The notes: generated by a model from the letters alone, not told the origin. A DNA stretch of 64,000 nucleotides from Ochotona curzoniae (GCF_017591425.1 NW_024464918.1:23650001-23714000), one strand, 5' to 3'; numbered from the stretch's first letter, positions 25,940-37,876 are shown. Numbers and translations: made by a program.

Positions 25940-26030
25940 GGTGGCCCTTTAATCTTCTAGGTTTCATCTCTTGTCTGCTTCATAGAGTACTTGCGAGGAG
26001 TTAATGAATTACTCAATTAAATGCTCAGTG
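25940..26030 (+). mobile_element. MIR remnant
   Basis: CCAGCTGGGTGGCCCTTTAATC, GAGGAGTTAATGAATTACTCA: diverged sense MIR. Confidence 0.4.
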
Positions 26031-26139
26031 TTGGTCTCTGCACACAGCAACTAAGAAAAATCGAAGAATGGCTAAAGGAAAAACTTGTTTTTCCCCTTAT
26101 AGTGTTATAGACAGATGTGTGGTCGTTACGATGAGCCTG

Positions 26140-26322
26140 TCTTGGGGTCAGCCCAGCCTGAGTTTAAATAACTGTCTCCTTTCTCATAGGGTGTGTAGAA
26201 GCTTAAACTCTGGGTTGAATGTGTATCTGCTATCTCCCTTAGAAGCAAGAGAATGAAAGGGGACCATATAAAGAGTGCTTAGGCTATGTTGTCACAGAAT
26301 AAATACTCCATAAATGAGAATT
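26140..26322 (+). mobile_element. MIR remnant
   Basis: GGGTCAGCCCAGCCTGAGTTTAAATAACTG, ending AGTGCTTAGGCTATGTTG and AATAAATACTCCATAAATG: sense MIR with a recognisable 3' end. Confidence 0.5.
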
Positions 26323-26384
26323 GTTATCTTTCTGTTGTAGACCGAATTGGTATATTTCCTTCTAATTTTTAATGTGCATACTTC

Positions 26385-26718
26385 TTTTTTGTTTTTAAAG
26401 ATTTGTTTAGTTATTGGAAAGTCAGATATACAAAGAGGAGAAGAGACAGAGAGGAAATCTTCCGTCCAATGATTCACTCCCCAAGTGAGTGCAATGGCCG
26501 ATGCTATGCCGAGCCGAAGCCAGGGTCCAGGAACTTCTTCCGGGTCTCCCACACGGGTGCAGGGTCCCAAGGCTTTGGGCCGTCCTTGACTGTTTTCCCA
26601 GGCCACAAGCAGGGAGTTGGATGGGAAGTGGAGCTGCTGGGATTAGAACCGGTGCCCATATGGGATCTGGTCGCGTTCAAGGAGAGGACTTTTAGCCAGG
26701 CCACGCCTCCAGGCCCAT
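26385..26718 (-). mobile_element. C-SINE, full length, young
   Basis: Antisense copy with perfect duplication ATGTGCATACTTC (26372-26384 and 26719-26731). The head reads CACGCCTCCAGGCCC. Confidence 0.93.
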
Positions 26719-26918
26719 ATGTGCATACTTCAATTAATCATAGTTTCAGTGTTAGCATTGTTTTATACCTTGTTTATTGAGTTAATATTTTATTACCATT
26801 GCCTTTCGCAATGACTTTATAACTGTCCAAGCTATGATTTTAGTGATTTAGTGATTTAGTAATATTTCACACAGAAGTTATATAATGATTTAGTTTTTTT
26901 AGTAATGTCTTTGAGGTT

Positions 26919-27255
26919 CTTTTTTAAAATTAATTTTTTTTATTGGAAAGTCAGATATACAGAGAGGAGGAGAGACAGAGAGGAAGCTCTTCTGTATGTT
27001 GATCCACTCCCCAAGTGGTTGCAATGGCCGGAACTAAGCTGATCCAAAGCCAGGATCCAGGAGCCAAAAGCCTCTTCCAGATCTCCCACATGGGTACAGG
27101 GTTCCAAGGCTTTGGGCCATCCTCGACTGCTTTCCCAGGCCACAAGTAGGGAGCTGGGATGGGAAGTGGAGCTGTTGGGACACAAACTGGCACTCATGGG
27201 ATCCTAGCAGGTGCAAGGTGAGAACTTAAGCTCCTAGGCTACTGAGCTGGTCCCC
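26919..27255 (-). mobile_element. C-SINE, full length
   Basis: Antisense copy flanked by TTTGAGGTT (26910-26918 and 27256-27264). Carries the TCTGTATGTTGATCCACTCCC core variant shared with the copy at 31.5 kb. Confidence 0.92.
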
Positions 27256-27398
27256 TTTGAGGTTATTTTTAACTTACACCTTGATTAATGGCCTTTTGTG
27301 AAAAATATTTTTACACAAAATCTTTCATATTTTGTATCATTGCCTCTGAAAATGTCCCTGAAGTACTCTGTCAGTAAGGGACTCTTTGCATGATTAAT

Positions 27399-27733
27399 GT
27401 TTTTTTTTTTTTTTAAGATTTATTTATTTTTATTGGAAAGTCAGGTATAGAAAGGGCAGACAGACACGAATATCTTCTGTCCGATGATTTACTCCCCAAG
27501 TGGCTGCAATGGCTGGAGCTGAGTTGAAATGGAGCTGGAAGCCAGGAGGTTCTTCAGGGTCTCCCATGCGGGTGCAGGGTCCCAAGAGCTGGAGTCAGTT
27601 TTTACTACTTTCTTGGTCCATAATCAAGCAGCTGGATTGGAGGTGGAACAGCCAGGATTCAATCCTGGAACCTGTGTGGGATGCTGGCAGCAAAGGGGGA
27701 AGCCTAGCCTAACAGAGCACATCACTGGCCCTG
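27399..27733 (-). mobile_element. C-SINE, antisense
   Basis: AAGATTTATTTATTTTTATTGG, CTGTCCGATGATTTACTCCCC, CATGCGGGTGCAGGGTCCC, and a head ATCACTGGCCC. The body is altered around 27530-27560. Confidence 0.88.
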
Positions 27734-28311
27734 GATCTATTTGTTTTACTAAATCATTCTATTTATTATAGTAAACTATTTATTAGACTAAAATATAAAT
27801 ATACTGTTTATCATACTGATACATCAGTAAGATTTATTTATTTTGTTAGAGGCAATTCATTGATAAGATGCACAGGCATACTGCTAGCTATTTTATCTTT
27901 TATGGACAGAGAATAAACAAGGGGAAAAGATAATGAAGCTTAAGGTTGATAAATAGTGGGAAAATAACCGATAAATGAGAGCTGCTAGGAATCTTACTTG
28001 GTGTTGTTTTAGTGTGTCGCGGTCCAGACAGCAGGAGTTGATTGTGGATCCCTGGGTGCTGGACGCTGCAGTAAGCCTGCCTCAGCATTGTGGAAGAGCG
28101 GTCTTGCAGTCAGGCCGGACACCCTTGGGGCCAGGAGTAGTGAGCTTTGCATGCCATGAGGTATCTAAGTAAATAACAGATGATGAGCTGTCGTTAATGC
28201 TGGGTAAGGGCTGGCCTTGACAGTGAGGGATGAGAGCAAGCTGTATTTTGCATGAAGTCAGAGTCAGAAAAAGAAAAGGATGTATAGGTCACATTTAAAA
28301 ATGTTCAATAG

Positions 28312-28640
28312 GGGGCCTGGCACGGTAACCTACTGGCTAAAGTTCTTGTCTTGGATGCACCGGGATTCCCATATGGTGCTGGTTCTAATCCTGGCAGCCC
28401 CACTTCCCATCCAGCTCCCTGCTTGCGGCCTGGAAAAGCAGTCAAGGACGGCCCAAAGCCTTGGGACCCTGCACCTGTGTGGGAGATCTGGAAGAGGCTT
28501 TTGGCTCCTGGCTCGGCACAGTTCCAGCTGTTGCAGCCGCTTACGGGGTGACCCAGAAGATGGAAGATCTTTATCTATCTTCTTCTCCCTGTATATCTGC
28601 CTTTCCAATTAAAATAAAATAAATTTAAAAAATTAAAGAG
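28312..28640 (+). mobile_element. C-SINE, sense
   Basis: GGGCCTGGCACGGTAACCTACTGGC head, GGTTCTAATCCTGGCAGCCCC, CAAAGCCTTGGGACCCTGCACC, tail CAATTAAAATAAAATAAAT. Confidence 0.9.
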
Positions 28641-29107
28641 GGAAACATGAATTGAGTCACAGTGGAAGGGAGGGAAATAAGTTAGTATTTATAAAGCAAA
28701 ATCACCAGTGACTTAATGGCCACATCAGGTCAGAGTTTATTTGGAACTGGCAATCTGGAAATGAGTTTTTATTCTGAGTTTGATTAGTGGTCTTTCCCTG
28801 TTTTTAGCTTTTATGGGGGATATTCTGTTATTACAAAGTATGGGAATTAAGCATTCTCCTTCAGGAGACAGAAGCTTAAAGGATCAAGTGAAGGCATCTG
28901 AGTTATTGCCGCAGTTGAACCTTCTGCAGTTACACCTGAAGATTTTGGGTTATTTATCAAAATAAAAATGAACCTCGCTCAATTGTTTGTTAGCCAGTAT
29001 GAGAAACTTATTGAAGTCATACATTGCTATAAGGCCATTCCTACTTGTAAAGTATTGTATTCAAGATAATTTGCAGCTGTGATTAGATATTGATTCATAT
29101 ATTAAGA

Positions 29108-29272
29108 TTCATAACATTTTGTTTGGGAGCGGGACTAAAAAACTGATTTGTTTATTAGTCTTTCTGGGCAGAGTCAATAGGGAAGGAAAGAAGGCTCTGG
29201 CTGCGTACCCAACGTTGCTGTAGGTGTTATATTCTCACGGAAACTCCCCTGCCTTTCTCATGCTGTGAGCTC
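29108..29272 (+). repeat. Direct duplication, copy 1
   Basis: About 165 bp closely matching 38642-38803 in the same orientation: ATTCATAACATTTTG, TTTATTAGTCTTTCTGG, GTACCCAAC and TTGCTGTAGGTGTTATA are shared. Copy 1 has extra bases GGAAGGAAAGAAGG after CAATAG that copy 2 lacks. The right part may derive from an antisense MIR, but similarity between the copies is higher than expected for two independent MIRs. Confidence 0.75.
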
Positions 29273-29319
29273 CGGGGCTCTGTAGTCTGATTGCCTTTTT
29301 TGGTTCAGTCGAGGCTGCA

Positions 29320-29490
29320 TGTCTGAGTTACTGTGTGGTTTTAGACAGGATTTTTAATTTTTGCAAACCTTGATCTCATCCAGAAAGAAGAAGAAGATAA
29401 TAGGCCTCGAAGGCACCTGGGAGAGTCACATAAGTTAATGCAGGTAAAGCAGGCCACACAGTGCTTATCTTACAGTGGGAGCCACTAAAT
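29320..29490 (+). mobile_element. MIR remnant
   Basis: GAGTTACTGTGTGGTTTTAGACAGG, CCTTGATCTCATCC, CACACAGTGCTTATCTTACAG: sense MIR, diverged. Confidence 0.4.
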
Positions 29491-29689
29491 CTATGCTGTC
29501 TCCTCCTCCTTTATTTCTCCACCTGTTCCCCCTCCTTCTTACTTGTTCCCCCCCAAGTTTTGTAGATGAGGAAGCCCTAAATTAGACAGCCTCACAGCTT
29601 CAGAATAAAAGGTGTGTTAACTTTTTGATTTGATGAGAAAACCAGGATCAGGTTTCTTCCCTCTTCTCTGGCTTCCTTGCCAGATGCTG

Positions 29690-29880
29690 CCCGCTTTGTG
29701 CTGGGTTTTAGTGGAGTGCTGGAGATGTAGCTGTGAACGCTGTCTAGGTGCCCTCTGTCTCATGGAGCTTGTTGCAGTGTAGTGTCAGTACCAAATGTTT
29801 ACACAGCATGAGATTTTTCCGATGGATACTGTGAAGACAGTAAGGCAGATGACATGTCCACACTGGGACCCAGCTATTTT
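29690..29880 (+). repeat. Ancient L2/MIR-age repeat
   Basis: GAGTGCTGGAGATGTAGCTGTGAAC and CCCTCTGTCTCATGGAGCTTG match the widespread ancient phrase (GCTGGGGATACAG…CCCTCATGGAGCTTAC). Family name uncertain. Confidence 0.4.
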
Positions 29881-30283
29881 AGTTGGGCCGATCAAATCTG
29901 ACTGAGGAGGTGCTGGGTGAGTGGTACAGTGGGCTGGCAGTGAACTGAAGTTCTGGGGATCTCCCTTTCTAAGAGACCAGGAAGTGCAGAAGGGAACTGA
30001 TCATGGTTCCCAATAGAAAGCAGGCCTATCTGTAGGTGGTAAGGGAAGAACTCAGGTGTCATAGCGGCAGGAGTGGGCTGCCAGACAGATTGATGGCGGA
30101 AGAGGGAGTGTGGGTTTGCCGTAAGAGCAGTGAGGCCACAGAACAGGAATGACATATACTCTTACTTTGTATTCATACCTTTATGATTCTACATAAAACA
30201 AATGCAAAGATTCTGAGGCAGTTCCATACTAAAAATCTCAAAAAAAAAAAAAAAAAAGAATAAGAATGAAAAGACTGGATTGG

Positions 30284-30640
30284 TGGGCCTGGCACAATGG
30301 CTCAGTTGACTGATCATCCTTCTGAAAGCACCAGAATCCCATATGGGTGCTGGTTTGTGTCCCAGCTGCTTGCTTCCTATGCAGCTCCCTGCTTACAGTC
30401 TGGGAAAGCAGTGGAGGACAGCCCAAACTCTTGGGACCCTGTGCTCACATGGGAGATCCGGAAGAAACTCCTGGCTCCTGGCTTTGCATCAGCTCAGTTT
30501 CAGCCACTGTGGCCGTTTGGGGGGTGAACCACAGACAGTAGATGGAAGATGCTTCTCTGTGTCTCTCCTGTCCATAAAAACCTGCCTTTCCAATAACAAT
30601 AACAACAACAAAATGAAAACAAACAAAAAACAAAAAACAC
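30284..30640 (+). mobile_element. C-SINE, sense
   Basis: GGGCCTGGCACAATGGCTCAG head, CCCATATGGGTGCTGGTTTGTG, CCGTTTGGGGGGTGAACCAC, tail CAATAACAATAACAAC. An A-run (30240-30256) precedes it. Confidence 0.88.
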
Positions 30641-30650
30641 CCAAGTGAGT

Positions 30651-30885
30651 TTTGGTCCAGCAGTGGCTAGGATGCTGCTTTGGATGCTCACATCTCATAT
30701 CCAGAGTTCCTGGATTCAAGTCTCACCTCCACTTGGTTCTAGCTTCTGCTAGTATACACCCTGGACCACAGCAGACAATGGCTCAAGAAAACTGGGTCCT
30801 TGCAACTTATGTAGGAAATCCATTCTGAGAGCCTAGTTCGGCTCTGGGTATTACAGGTATTTGGTGAACAAACTCTCAGGAATAC
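30651..30885 (+). mobile_element. Old SINE fragment, sense
   Basis: GGTCCAGCAGTGGCTAGGATGC, GAGTTCCTGGATTCAAGTC, GCTCTGGGTATTACAGGTATTTGG. It directly follows the previous SINE tail. Confidence 0.6.
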
Positions 30886-31502
30886 TCTGTTGGTACATGA
30901 GGTCTCAAACATTACATAAAAATGAAAATTCCCAAAGAGATATGAGGTTTTTAAGGTAAACTTGGCGAAAATCTTGCTTATCAAGAGGCAGGTGATTTCA
31001 TAAATACAAACTGAAATCTGCCTCCCTGAAGGAGGTCTGGGGAAAGTTCTCTGGATCAGGTGGGAGAAAACTGGTGTGGGGGAACAGTGGGCCAGGTAAG
31101 TTCTGTTGGGAGGGGCTCAGATGCAGCCCAGCAGAGTAAAATTGTATTTTAATTCCAAATTCCTGTTGAGCAGAGCTCCGGCTTCTCAAAGGGCTGCAGG
31201 GGGTCTGGTGGAGCTCTGCGTTCTTCGGTTCAGCTCTCTGGGTTTTCCTCCTGCAGGCGTGTGCCTGAGTGGCATGCTGTCCACTTCTGTCCCTCTGGAC
31301 ATTGTGACCATGTCCTAAAAGCCAGACACCTAAGAAAAAATGATCAGGCCCATTGTTAAAGCATAGGATGGGGGTACCTTTCAAGAAAAGAATTGGGAGA
31401 TATTAGCTGGTTTTTGAGTTGGGTATCTGGGGGCACCTGGTAGTGGGACAGTACACTTGCATGTTCTTGTCTCCCAGGGTACATCGTTATTCCAGGCTTT
31501 TC

Positions 31503-31810
31503 TTTTTTTAATTTATCTTATTTTTATTTGAAAGTCAATTATACAGAGAGGAAGATCTTCTGTATGTTGATTCACTCCTCAAATGGCTGCAATGGTTGGA
31601 GCTGAGCCGATCTGAAGCTGGGAGCCAGGAGCTCTTCCAGATCTCCCATATGGGTGCAGGGTCCCAAGGCTTTGGGCCATCCTCGACTGCTTTCCCAGGC
31701 CACAAGTAGGGAGCTGGGATGGGAAGTGGAGCTGCTGGGATTAGAACTGGTGCCCATATGAGATCCCGGTATGCTCAAGATGAGGATGCTAGCTACTAGG
31801 CTACCGCGCC
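31503..31810 (-). mobile_element. C-SINE, antisense
   Basis: Flanked by CCAGGCTTTTC (31492-31502, and 31809-31819 overlapping the head). Same TCTGTATGTTGATTCACTCC core variant as the 26.9-kb copy; short A-tail region. Confidence 0.9.
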
Positions 31811-31917
31811 AGGCTTTTCAAGGATGCCAAACAAGCTAGGCAGATGGCATTGTATTTTCACAATTCAAATTCTTCTGACTGCATTCAGGAGAAACTGCTG
31901 GATTTGTTTTACTGACC

Positions 31918-32030
31918 ATCAACATTGAGTTCTTACTGTGTGCCTTATTCTGCATTGGATTATAAGAACTGATCTATTCTGCACCCTGAGCATATTGCCG
32001 TCTAATGTGGTAGATATGTAAGCGCGTGAC
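31918..32030 (+). repeat. Ancient L2/MIR-age repeat
   Basis: ATTGAGTTCTTACTGTGTGCC and following text resemble the ancient TTGAGTACCTACTGTGTGCC repeat. Short. Confidence 0.35.
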
Positions 32031-32184
32031 TGGTGAGTTCATGCGCTCATTCAGTAGCCCCTTCTTGCCTTTGTTTCCCAGTGTTGTTTCAGGGTATATC
32101 TGAATCAAGACCTACAAGGCCCTATAGCTTTGTGGGGCTTGTGAGTTAGTAGGATGTAGTGATAATGAAAGTGATGGGTGAGGA

Positions 32185-32380
32185 ACAGCAGTTTACTTAC
32201 TGAGTGTTCACCAGGAACTAAGTACTGTGATGATCAGATTGGGCATTATTTTAAGTAATTCATCATACAAACCCGTGTTACTGTAGCTATTCAAAGATGA
32301 GGCAGTGAGTATGTAAGCAAAATGGCAAATGTCTCTCAGCTAGTGTGGAGGTGACCCAGAATCTCTAATAGTGTTCTGGA
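32185..32380 (-). mobile_element. MIR, antisense
   Basis: TTACTGAGTGTTCACCAGGAAC, TTTAAGTAATTCATC, AAAGATGAGGCAGTGAG, and CTCAGCTAGTGTGGAGGTGACCC. Confidence 0.55.
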
Positions 32381-33644
32381 ACAATTACAGTGCCATTTGT
32401 TGATAAATCAGAGAGGTTTTATTCTGCTATTGTCTGTTCACAAAAGAACAGAGCAGAAAGAAGGCTGTGTGTTGGGGTGGGTTATTAACAGGGTGGGCAG
32501 GTAGGAAGTGAAATAATCTTAACTCTTGCTTATCCAGGTCTGGGAGTGATTGTTAACTGCCCCAAGAGGCTATGGGTACCTCCCACTGCCATGCATTTTC
32601 CAAACCTCCTCCTGCCTGGTCTTCCTTGCTTCCTGCCAGCCTCTGGGTCTTACTCAGATCCTTCTCTTCCAGTGGCTTCTATGTCTTCACCTCCTGCAAG
32701 ACTTTTATTCCTACTTCCTTTTTCATTGTGTTTTTTTTCCTTTAAACTATCCAAGGCATCTCAGACACTGTCAAGCCCTTCAGGTAATTTGCATTCTTCT
32801 GTATCCTCCCAAGAGACCAGTGACCCCTGGAGTAGAGGCCTCCCGGTTTAGGTGTCACCCTGCGTTCTCAGTGCAGGCCCCCTCCTTGCGGTAGGTGCTG
32901 CTACTGTTTCTGATGTTGACCCAGAAGCATTATTTCTGGCGGGAGTCTTTAGCACCAGTCTTCCTCATTGTAGTAATTACGTAAGCAGTTCTCTTTTGTT
33001 AAGAGCTCTGCATGGCTGTGCCATTTGAGAATCACTTAGAACATGTCAGGTCTAAATATTACTCTGTTTGGAGCCTCCTACGTGAGTCAGCACCTTAAGG
33101 AAGCATCAGTTTGATAACAAAATAAATCCACTGGCTGGCTGTAGCTGCCTTTGTTGCCGACTTGTTTCTGCTCCTCTTAAGCTGTGTGTCTTTAGTAACG
33201 GTCACAGAGAAATTTGTGTTTTGGATCTGAAAGATCCTGTGACTCCTTCATGGGGATCCATTGGCCTAACATAGCTCTGGTGTTAGGAAAATGAGACTGG
33301 GAGAGAACTCACATGCGTGTACATTGGCCAATAGAGAAAGAGAGCCTAAGAATAGAGAAGAAATTTCTCTGAGGGGAAGAAATAATAAAATCAAGCTGCT
33401 TTTATGATTTGTCAGTTCAGAAAGCTTTTAAATCTTACCTGTAAAGGTGGATCCACTTAATGTTTATTCTGCGTTTCAGGCTTCATTGAGTGATAAGTGG
33501 TGTAAATGCAGCCCCTTCAGCATGATCTCCCGGGCTTGGAGATTTTAGCCTTGGAGTGAAATTTGAAAGGACTGCATCGATTGAACTTTGATTTGGTAGT
33601 TTCCTGCCAAAGAGAGGAACTAAATAATGGCTTGGCTTCCCTGT

Positions 33645-33694
33645 TACAGTCTTCTTCCTCTTCTTTTTCTTCTTCTTCTTTTTTTTTTTTTTTA
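33645..33694 (+). repeat. (TTC)n / poly-T low-complexity tract
   Basis: Pyrimidine tract CTTCTTCCTCTTCTTTTTC running into about 18 T. Frames reading poly-Lys or poly-Ser here are spurious. Confidence 0.85.
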
Positions 33695-34147
33695 AGAAAT
33701 TCACTTTGTAGACCTTTCTCCCTGCCCCCATTCTCCACTTTCTATTTCTGACTGCTCTACTTAAAAAGACTAAAGTGGTATGAGAGGAAAAGAAGAAAAA
33801 TCAACTGTCACCTTGTGAACATAATTGATTCAATAAATAAAGTCTTTCAATTCCCAAGGCAAGCCACAGCGTCTTCACTTACGTCAATTAGTGTTCAACT
33901 CAATAAGTGGTGGCAGCCTTCATTTGGGCTGATGGGAGAGTTCGCAGGATCTCACTTTCTGAGGAGGGAGTGTGCTTCTCTTGTTTTAGAAACACACCAT
34001 CCAGATTTATGCTTCAGGTCTGCCAAAGGAGGCTGGGAAGAGAAGTAATGTGGTGATTTTAAATCTTCCTCAGAGTAAGAGGACATTTCATTATTGTCTA
34101 GGAATTTGCTAAAAAAAAAGAAAGAAAAAATTGGAAGAAGTTTGGCA

Positions 34148-34265
34148 TCTACTAGACTGGAAACTCCATGAAGGCAAGGACTGCATCCATCCCAATCACC
34201 ATTTAATCTCCAGTGCAAGTAATAGTGGCATGAAGAAGTATTCATTGACTGAAACTATTAAGTGT
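34148..34265 (+). mobile_element. L2 3' end
   Basis: CTAGACTGGAAACTCCATGAAGG, CAAGGACTGCATCC, AGTATTCATTGACTGAAACT: a recognisable L2 3' terminus. Confidence 0.6.
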
Positions 34266-34504
34266 ACGTGGGATGAACAGAAATGAATACAATCTGTGTC
34301 TTGAGAATTTGGTTAAATTTTATTCTGTTGGTTGTTTCAACTCCCACCTCTGTCTCCTTTCTTTCTGGGTACTCAGAAGAGAGCAGTTCTAAAATTATGC
34401 TGTGTATTACATCTTCAGAAGTGATTAAGAAGATACCTATGGTAGCAGTTCCAAGACAAGCACAGTTGGAAGGAATTTCACAAATGGTATAACTCTGCCA
34501 TGTA

Positions 34505-34795
34505 GAGACAGCTCTTTAGCCTGGCCGTTAAGATGTCTCCATCCCGCATGGAAGGGCCTGGGTCGAGTTCCCCGTTCTGGTCCCTGACTCCAGCTTCCTG
34601 CCCTGGGAGACCATGGGAGGCAGAGGGAGGTGGTAATTCAAGCAATTGGGTTCCTACCACTTACATGGGAGACCTAAAGCTACCAGCTTCTTCTGGGCTC
34701 AAGTTGGTGACTTTTTTAACTGTCTGGAGAGTGAATAAGTAAGCTTAAGATCTCTCTCTGCCTTTCAAATAAATAAATGTTTTAAGAAAAGAAAA
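34505..34795 (+). mobile_element. Old lagomorph SINE, sense
   Basis: GCCGTTAAGATGTCTCCATCCC, GGGTCGAGTTCCCCGTTC, AGCAATTGGGTTCCTACCAC, tail TTTCAAATAAATAAATG. Same old subfamily as 8.57 kb and 56.24 kb. Confidence 0.78.
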
Positions 34796-34854
34796 AAGCT
34801 AGTTTGTACAAATTTGAGTAAATAAACTAGGCATACTTCAAAATTACCTAAGTA

Positions 34855-35188
34855 GAAAACAGCATTGTGGTACCTTGTTTGTCACACTGGCAACCCATAT
34901 TGGGATGCCAATTTGAATCTTGGCTGCTCTACTTCCTATTCAGCTTCTTGTTTATGTGGCAAGATGGCAGTGGGTATTGGCCCAACTACGTGGTCCCCCA
35001 CTACTTATGTGGGTAGACCAGGATGGAATACCTAGATTCAGACTCTTCCAGCCCTGGCTGTTGTAGACATTTGGAGTGTGAACCAGGAGCTACAAGAACT
35101 TCATTTTCTGTTATACCATCTTCTTCACTCTTTTGCTTACCCTCACTCTGCAATTCTGCTTTTTAAATAAATACATAAATAAATGTCT
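34855..35188 (+). mobile_element. Old C-SINE, sense
   Basis: ACAGCATTGTGGTACC head, CCCATATTGGGATGCCAATTTG, GGCTGTTGTAGACATTTGG, tail AAATAAATACATAAATAAATG. Confidence 0.78.
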
Positions 35189-35575
35189 AAATCACCTTCA
35201 AAATCACATAATCTCACACAGGTACAGATTCTTGGCTTCACTCTGGAATTTGTGATTGAGTCAGTGGCAAGATTTGGGAATATATATTTGCTTTGGTGGA
35301 CTCCCCTAGTAATCCTAGCATGCAGATGTGTGTACAGAGATCTAATGCAGTCTGACCTTAAAGGCCACTGACCTCTGCAGTCTAGGTAACTCCTTGGTAA
35401 AAGTGGTCTGCTTAATTAGCCAGCAGAGTGCATGCTGGGCGGGGATCCAGATCTTCTGGCCCTGATATTTGTACTCCTAGCTTTGGTCTGCTATTTTGCT
35501 TCTGCCAACATTACATGATCCTAGAATTCCCTATGAAGGATGGGGTACGGGGTGGTCGGGGAGGTGGGGGAGTTG

Positions 35576-35890
35576 GGTAGCTGTAGCACAATGGCTCAGT
35601 GGTTAAATCCTCGCTTTGCAAGCCTTGTGATCCCATATGGGCACTGGTTTGTATCCAGGCTGCTCCACTTCTCATTCAACTCCCTGCTTGTGGCCTGGGA
35701 AAGCCTTGGGACCCTGCACCCTTGTGGGAGACCCGGAAGAAGCTCCTGGCGCCTGGCTTTTGATCAGCACAGCTCTGGCCATTGCAGCCACTTGGGGAGT
35801 GAACCAGCAATGAAAGATCTTTCTCTCTCCTTCTCTCTGTAAATCTGCCTTTCCAACAAAAATGAAATAAACCCTCAAAAAAAAAAAATT
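35576..35890 (+). mobile_element. C-SINE, sense, tail-to-tail with next
   Basis: AGCACAATGGCTCAGTGGTTAAATCC head, CCCATATGGGCACTGGTTTG, GCCACTTGGGGAGTGAACC, tail AAATGAAATAAACCC. It lacks the segment between GGAAAGC and CTTGGGACCC. Confidence 0.9.
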
Positions 35891-35924
35891 AAAGACTTCC
35901 TTCAGTGGCCTTGAATGCTCCTAC

Positions 35925-36249
35925 TTTTTTTTTTTTTTAAGATTTATTATATTTTTATTGGAAAGCCAGATATACTGAGAGAAGGAGACACAGAGAGGAA
36001 CATCTTCCATCCAATGATTCACTCCCCAAGTGACTGCAATGGCCAGAGCTGCGCTGATCCAAAGCCAGGAACCCGGAGCCTCTTCTGGGTCTCTCATATG
36101 GGTGCAGGATCCCAAGGCTTTGGGCCGTCCCAAGGTCACAGGCAGGGAGCTGGATGGGAAGTGAGTCTGCCAGGATTAGAACCAGTGCCCATATGGGATC
36201 CTGGCCCATGCAAGGCAAGGACTTTAGCCGTTAGGCTACCATGCCAGGC
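35925..36249 (-). mobile_element. C-SINE, antisense partner
   Basis: AAGATTTATTATATTTTTATTGG, CAATGATTCACTCCCCAAGTG, CATATGGGTGCAGGATCCC, and a head CTACCATGCCAGGCC. It lies 35 bp from the sense copy. Confidence 0.9.
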
Positions 36250-36889
36250 CATGCTTTTTCCTTCAAAGACACTGATGTTTTTGGTGTGATGGCCCTGCAG
36301 AGTTTGGAAATGCCAACTTAAATCCTTAAGGAAATCCTAGCTTTGTTCAGTCTGCTTCGGGGTTCTATATGTTTCATGTGTTTTCTAATTTTGCCTTTGA
36401 TTATCCCCTCCTCCCTGGCTTCATATCCATCCCTTGGCCTATAACAAACTCCTGTTAGGAACTTTGTGACTTCTGTTGGCCACTCAGCCTTTCCCAGTCA
36501 TGCTCGGGTAATGAGGGTCATGTGAATATTTCCTTTTAGGGACCTGTTCAGTTAGAATCTTTTAGGGATGGAATGGATTCATGTGTGTTATATTCCTTTC
36601 ATATTTCTCATTCTTCCAAAGTACTTTGCCTTCTCTGCAAGTCGTGGATATCTTTGCTCTGCATCCAGCTTTGACATCTTTAAGATTCTGTTTCATAATT
36701 ACACCATAACCTTGTCTTTCTGTCCAGAGTTATCCTTTGGTATGTATGACTTGTTCCTGAAGAGCTGAAGGTATTACTGCTTTCTCGTTTCTGCCAGAAT
36801 AAGGTTACCAGACAGAGTTGGTAGCAAAAAGCTGTGAAATGGGTGCTTCTGGAAGGTACTGGAATACCTCTGAAATCAGAGTGGTGTAC

Positions 36890-37010
36890 GTGGGCTTTTT
36901 CTTTGGCTTTGTTCCTTAGTAGCCGTATAACTTTGGGAATGACTGGAAGCTCTTAGAGTTATTTCCTCCTCTGTACAGTGAGTGCAAAAATATTACTTGT
37001 TGAGGGGCTC
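36890..37010 (+). mobile_element. MIR remnant
   Basis: GTTCCTTAGTAGCCGTATAACTTTGGG, TTATTTCCTCCTCTGTACAGTG: sense MIR core. Confidence 0.5.
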
Positions 37011-37509
37011 CATGCATCTTAAATAGCATGTCCCGAGTTGGCTGTGGGGCCTAGCCTCACAGGTGGAGATTTGCATGCTGGCATGACTGGAAGAGGCTCT
37101 GAAGGACAGCTGTTGGGAGAGAAGCAGGGTTAGGAGAAAGTAGTATTGAATTGTATGATGTTGCAACAGAAGTCTGTGCTGATCCTATGGGGGCTGTGGA
37201 GGTGCGTGCCTTTCAGGAGCTACTGCACGTTCAAGGAAAGATCTGAGCCTTTTATGACTCGACATCCACCACTTGCTTCATGTAGGCTTTCCATGGTGAG
37301 GATGCCTGTCTTCAGGGAAGCAACTACTGTTGGCCGAGATGGCTGTGCGTCAGTGGCAGCCTGTAGTCTGGTAGATGGGAGGAGAAACACCTCCGTTCTG
37401 GAGGAGACCTTCAGTCAGGCACACTGCACCCACTTCCAGGCTAACACACTGAAGCCTCAGCAGCAAATCCAGCCCCTGTCCTGTGCGCAGTGACTGTTCA
37501 CTTCTGCCA

Positions 37510-37610
37510 CTGTTCAGCTCTGACAATGTCACTTAGCAGCTGGGCCACCTTGAAGAAGTTACAAAACTTCTTTTGGGTTGTTTTCTTACGTGTAAACCCT
37601 TTGCTGACTC
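37510..37610 (+). mobile_element. MIR remnant
   Basis: CACTTAGCAGCTGGGCCACCTTG, AAGTTACAAAACTTC, GTTTTCTTACGTGTAAA: sense MIR core about 200 bp upstream of exon 6. Confidence 0.45.
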
Positions 37611-37806
37611 CCCTCCACGAGTAATTCTAAGGGTCTGGACATAATATAGCTGAAATTGCTAAGTCAAACATAAAAACAGTATGTCATGGTGAGCCCTCCT
37701 TGCTGAAATGAAGATAGGGCCATGACGAAGGAAGGAGGTTGTGATAAATACACAGGTGCTTGTCTGTGAAATAACAAATTTTTATTTATTTTTTCTTTCT
37801 CTCTAG

Positions 37807-37866
37807 GGAATTAGAATAATGGAGATGCTGCTAAAGGAACAGTGTGGTGCCCCCTTAGCAGAATAA
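37807..37866 (+). CDS. PRELID2: PRELID2 exon 6, C terminus and stop
   Basis: After a strong acceptor (TTTCTTTCTCTCTAG) the exon reads GIRIMEMLLKEQCGAPLAE and ends in TAA at 37864-37866. This finishes the C-terminal helix. The family C terminus is short here, and the sequence matches my memory of human PRELID2 to the last residue. The in-window coding total is 152 residues, so with the missing first exon the protein should be about 177 residues, typical for the family. The bases after the stop hold both a poly(A) hexamer that overlaps the stop and a consensus donor, so the exon's 3' end cannot be fixed from sequence alone. Confidence 0.95.
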   Translation, partial: GIRIMEMLLKEQCGAPLAE

Positions 37867-37867
37867 A
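37862..37867 (+). terminator. PRELID2: AATAAA poly(A) hexamer overlapping the PRELID2 stop codon
   Basis: The last Glu codon and stop read GAA TAA, followed by A, which creates AATAAA. If it is used, cleavage would fall about 10-30 nt downstream, giving a 3' UTR of only some 20-30 nt. A downstream GU-rich stretch (GTGAGTATTG) follows. Whether the signal is used is not shown by the sequence. Confidence 0.45.
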
Positions 37868-37876
37868 GAATTGTCG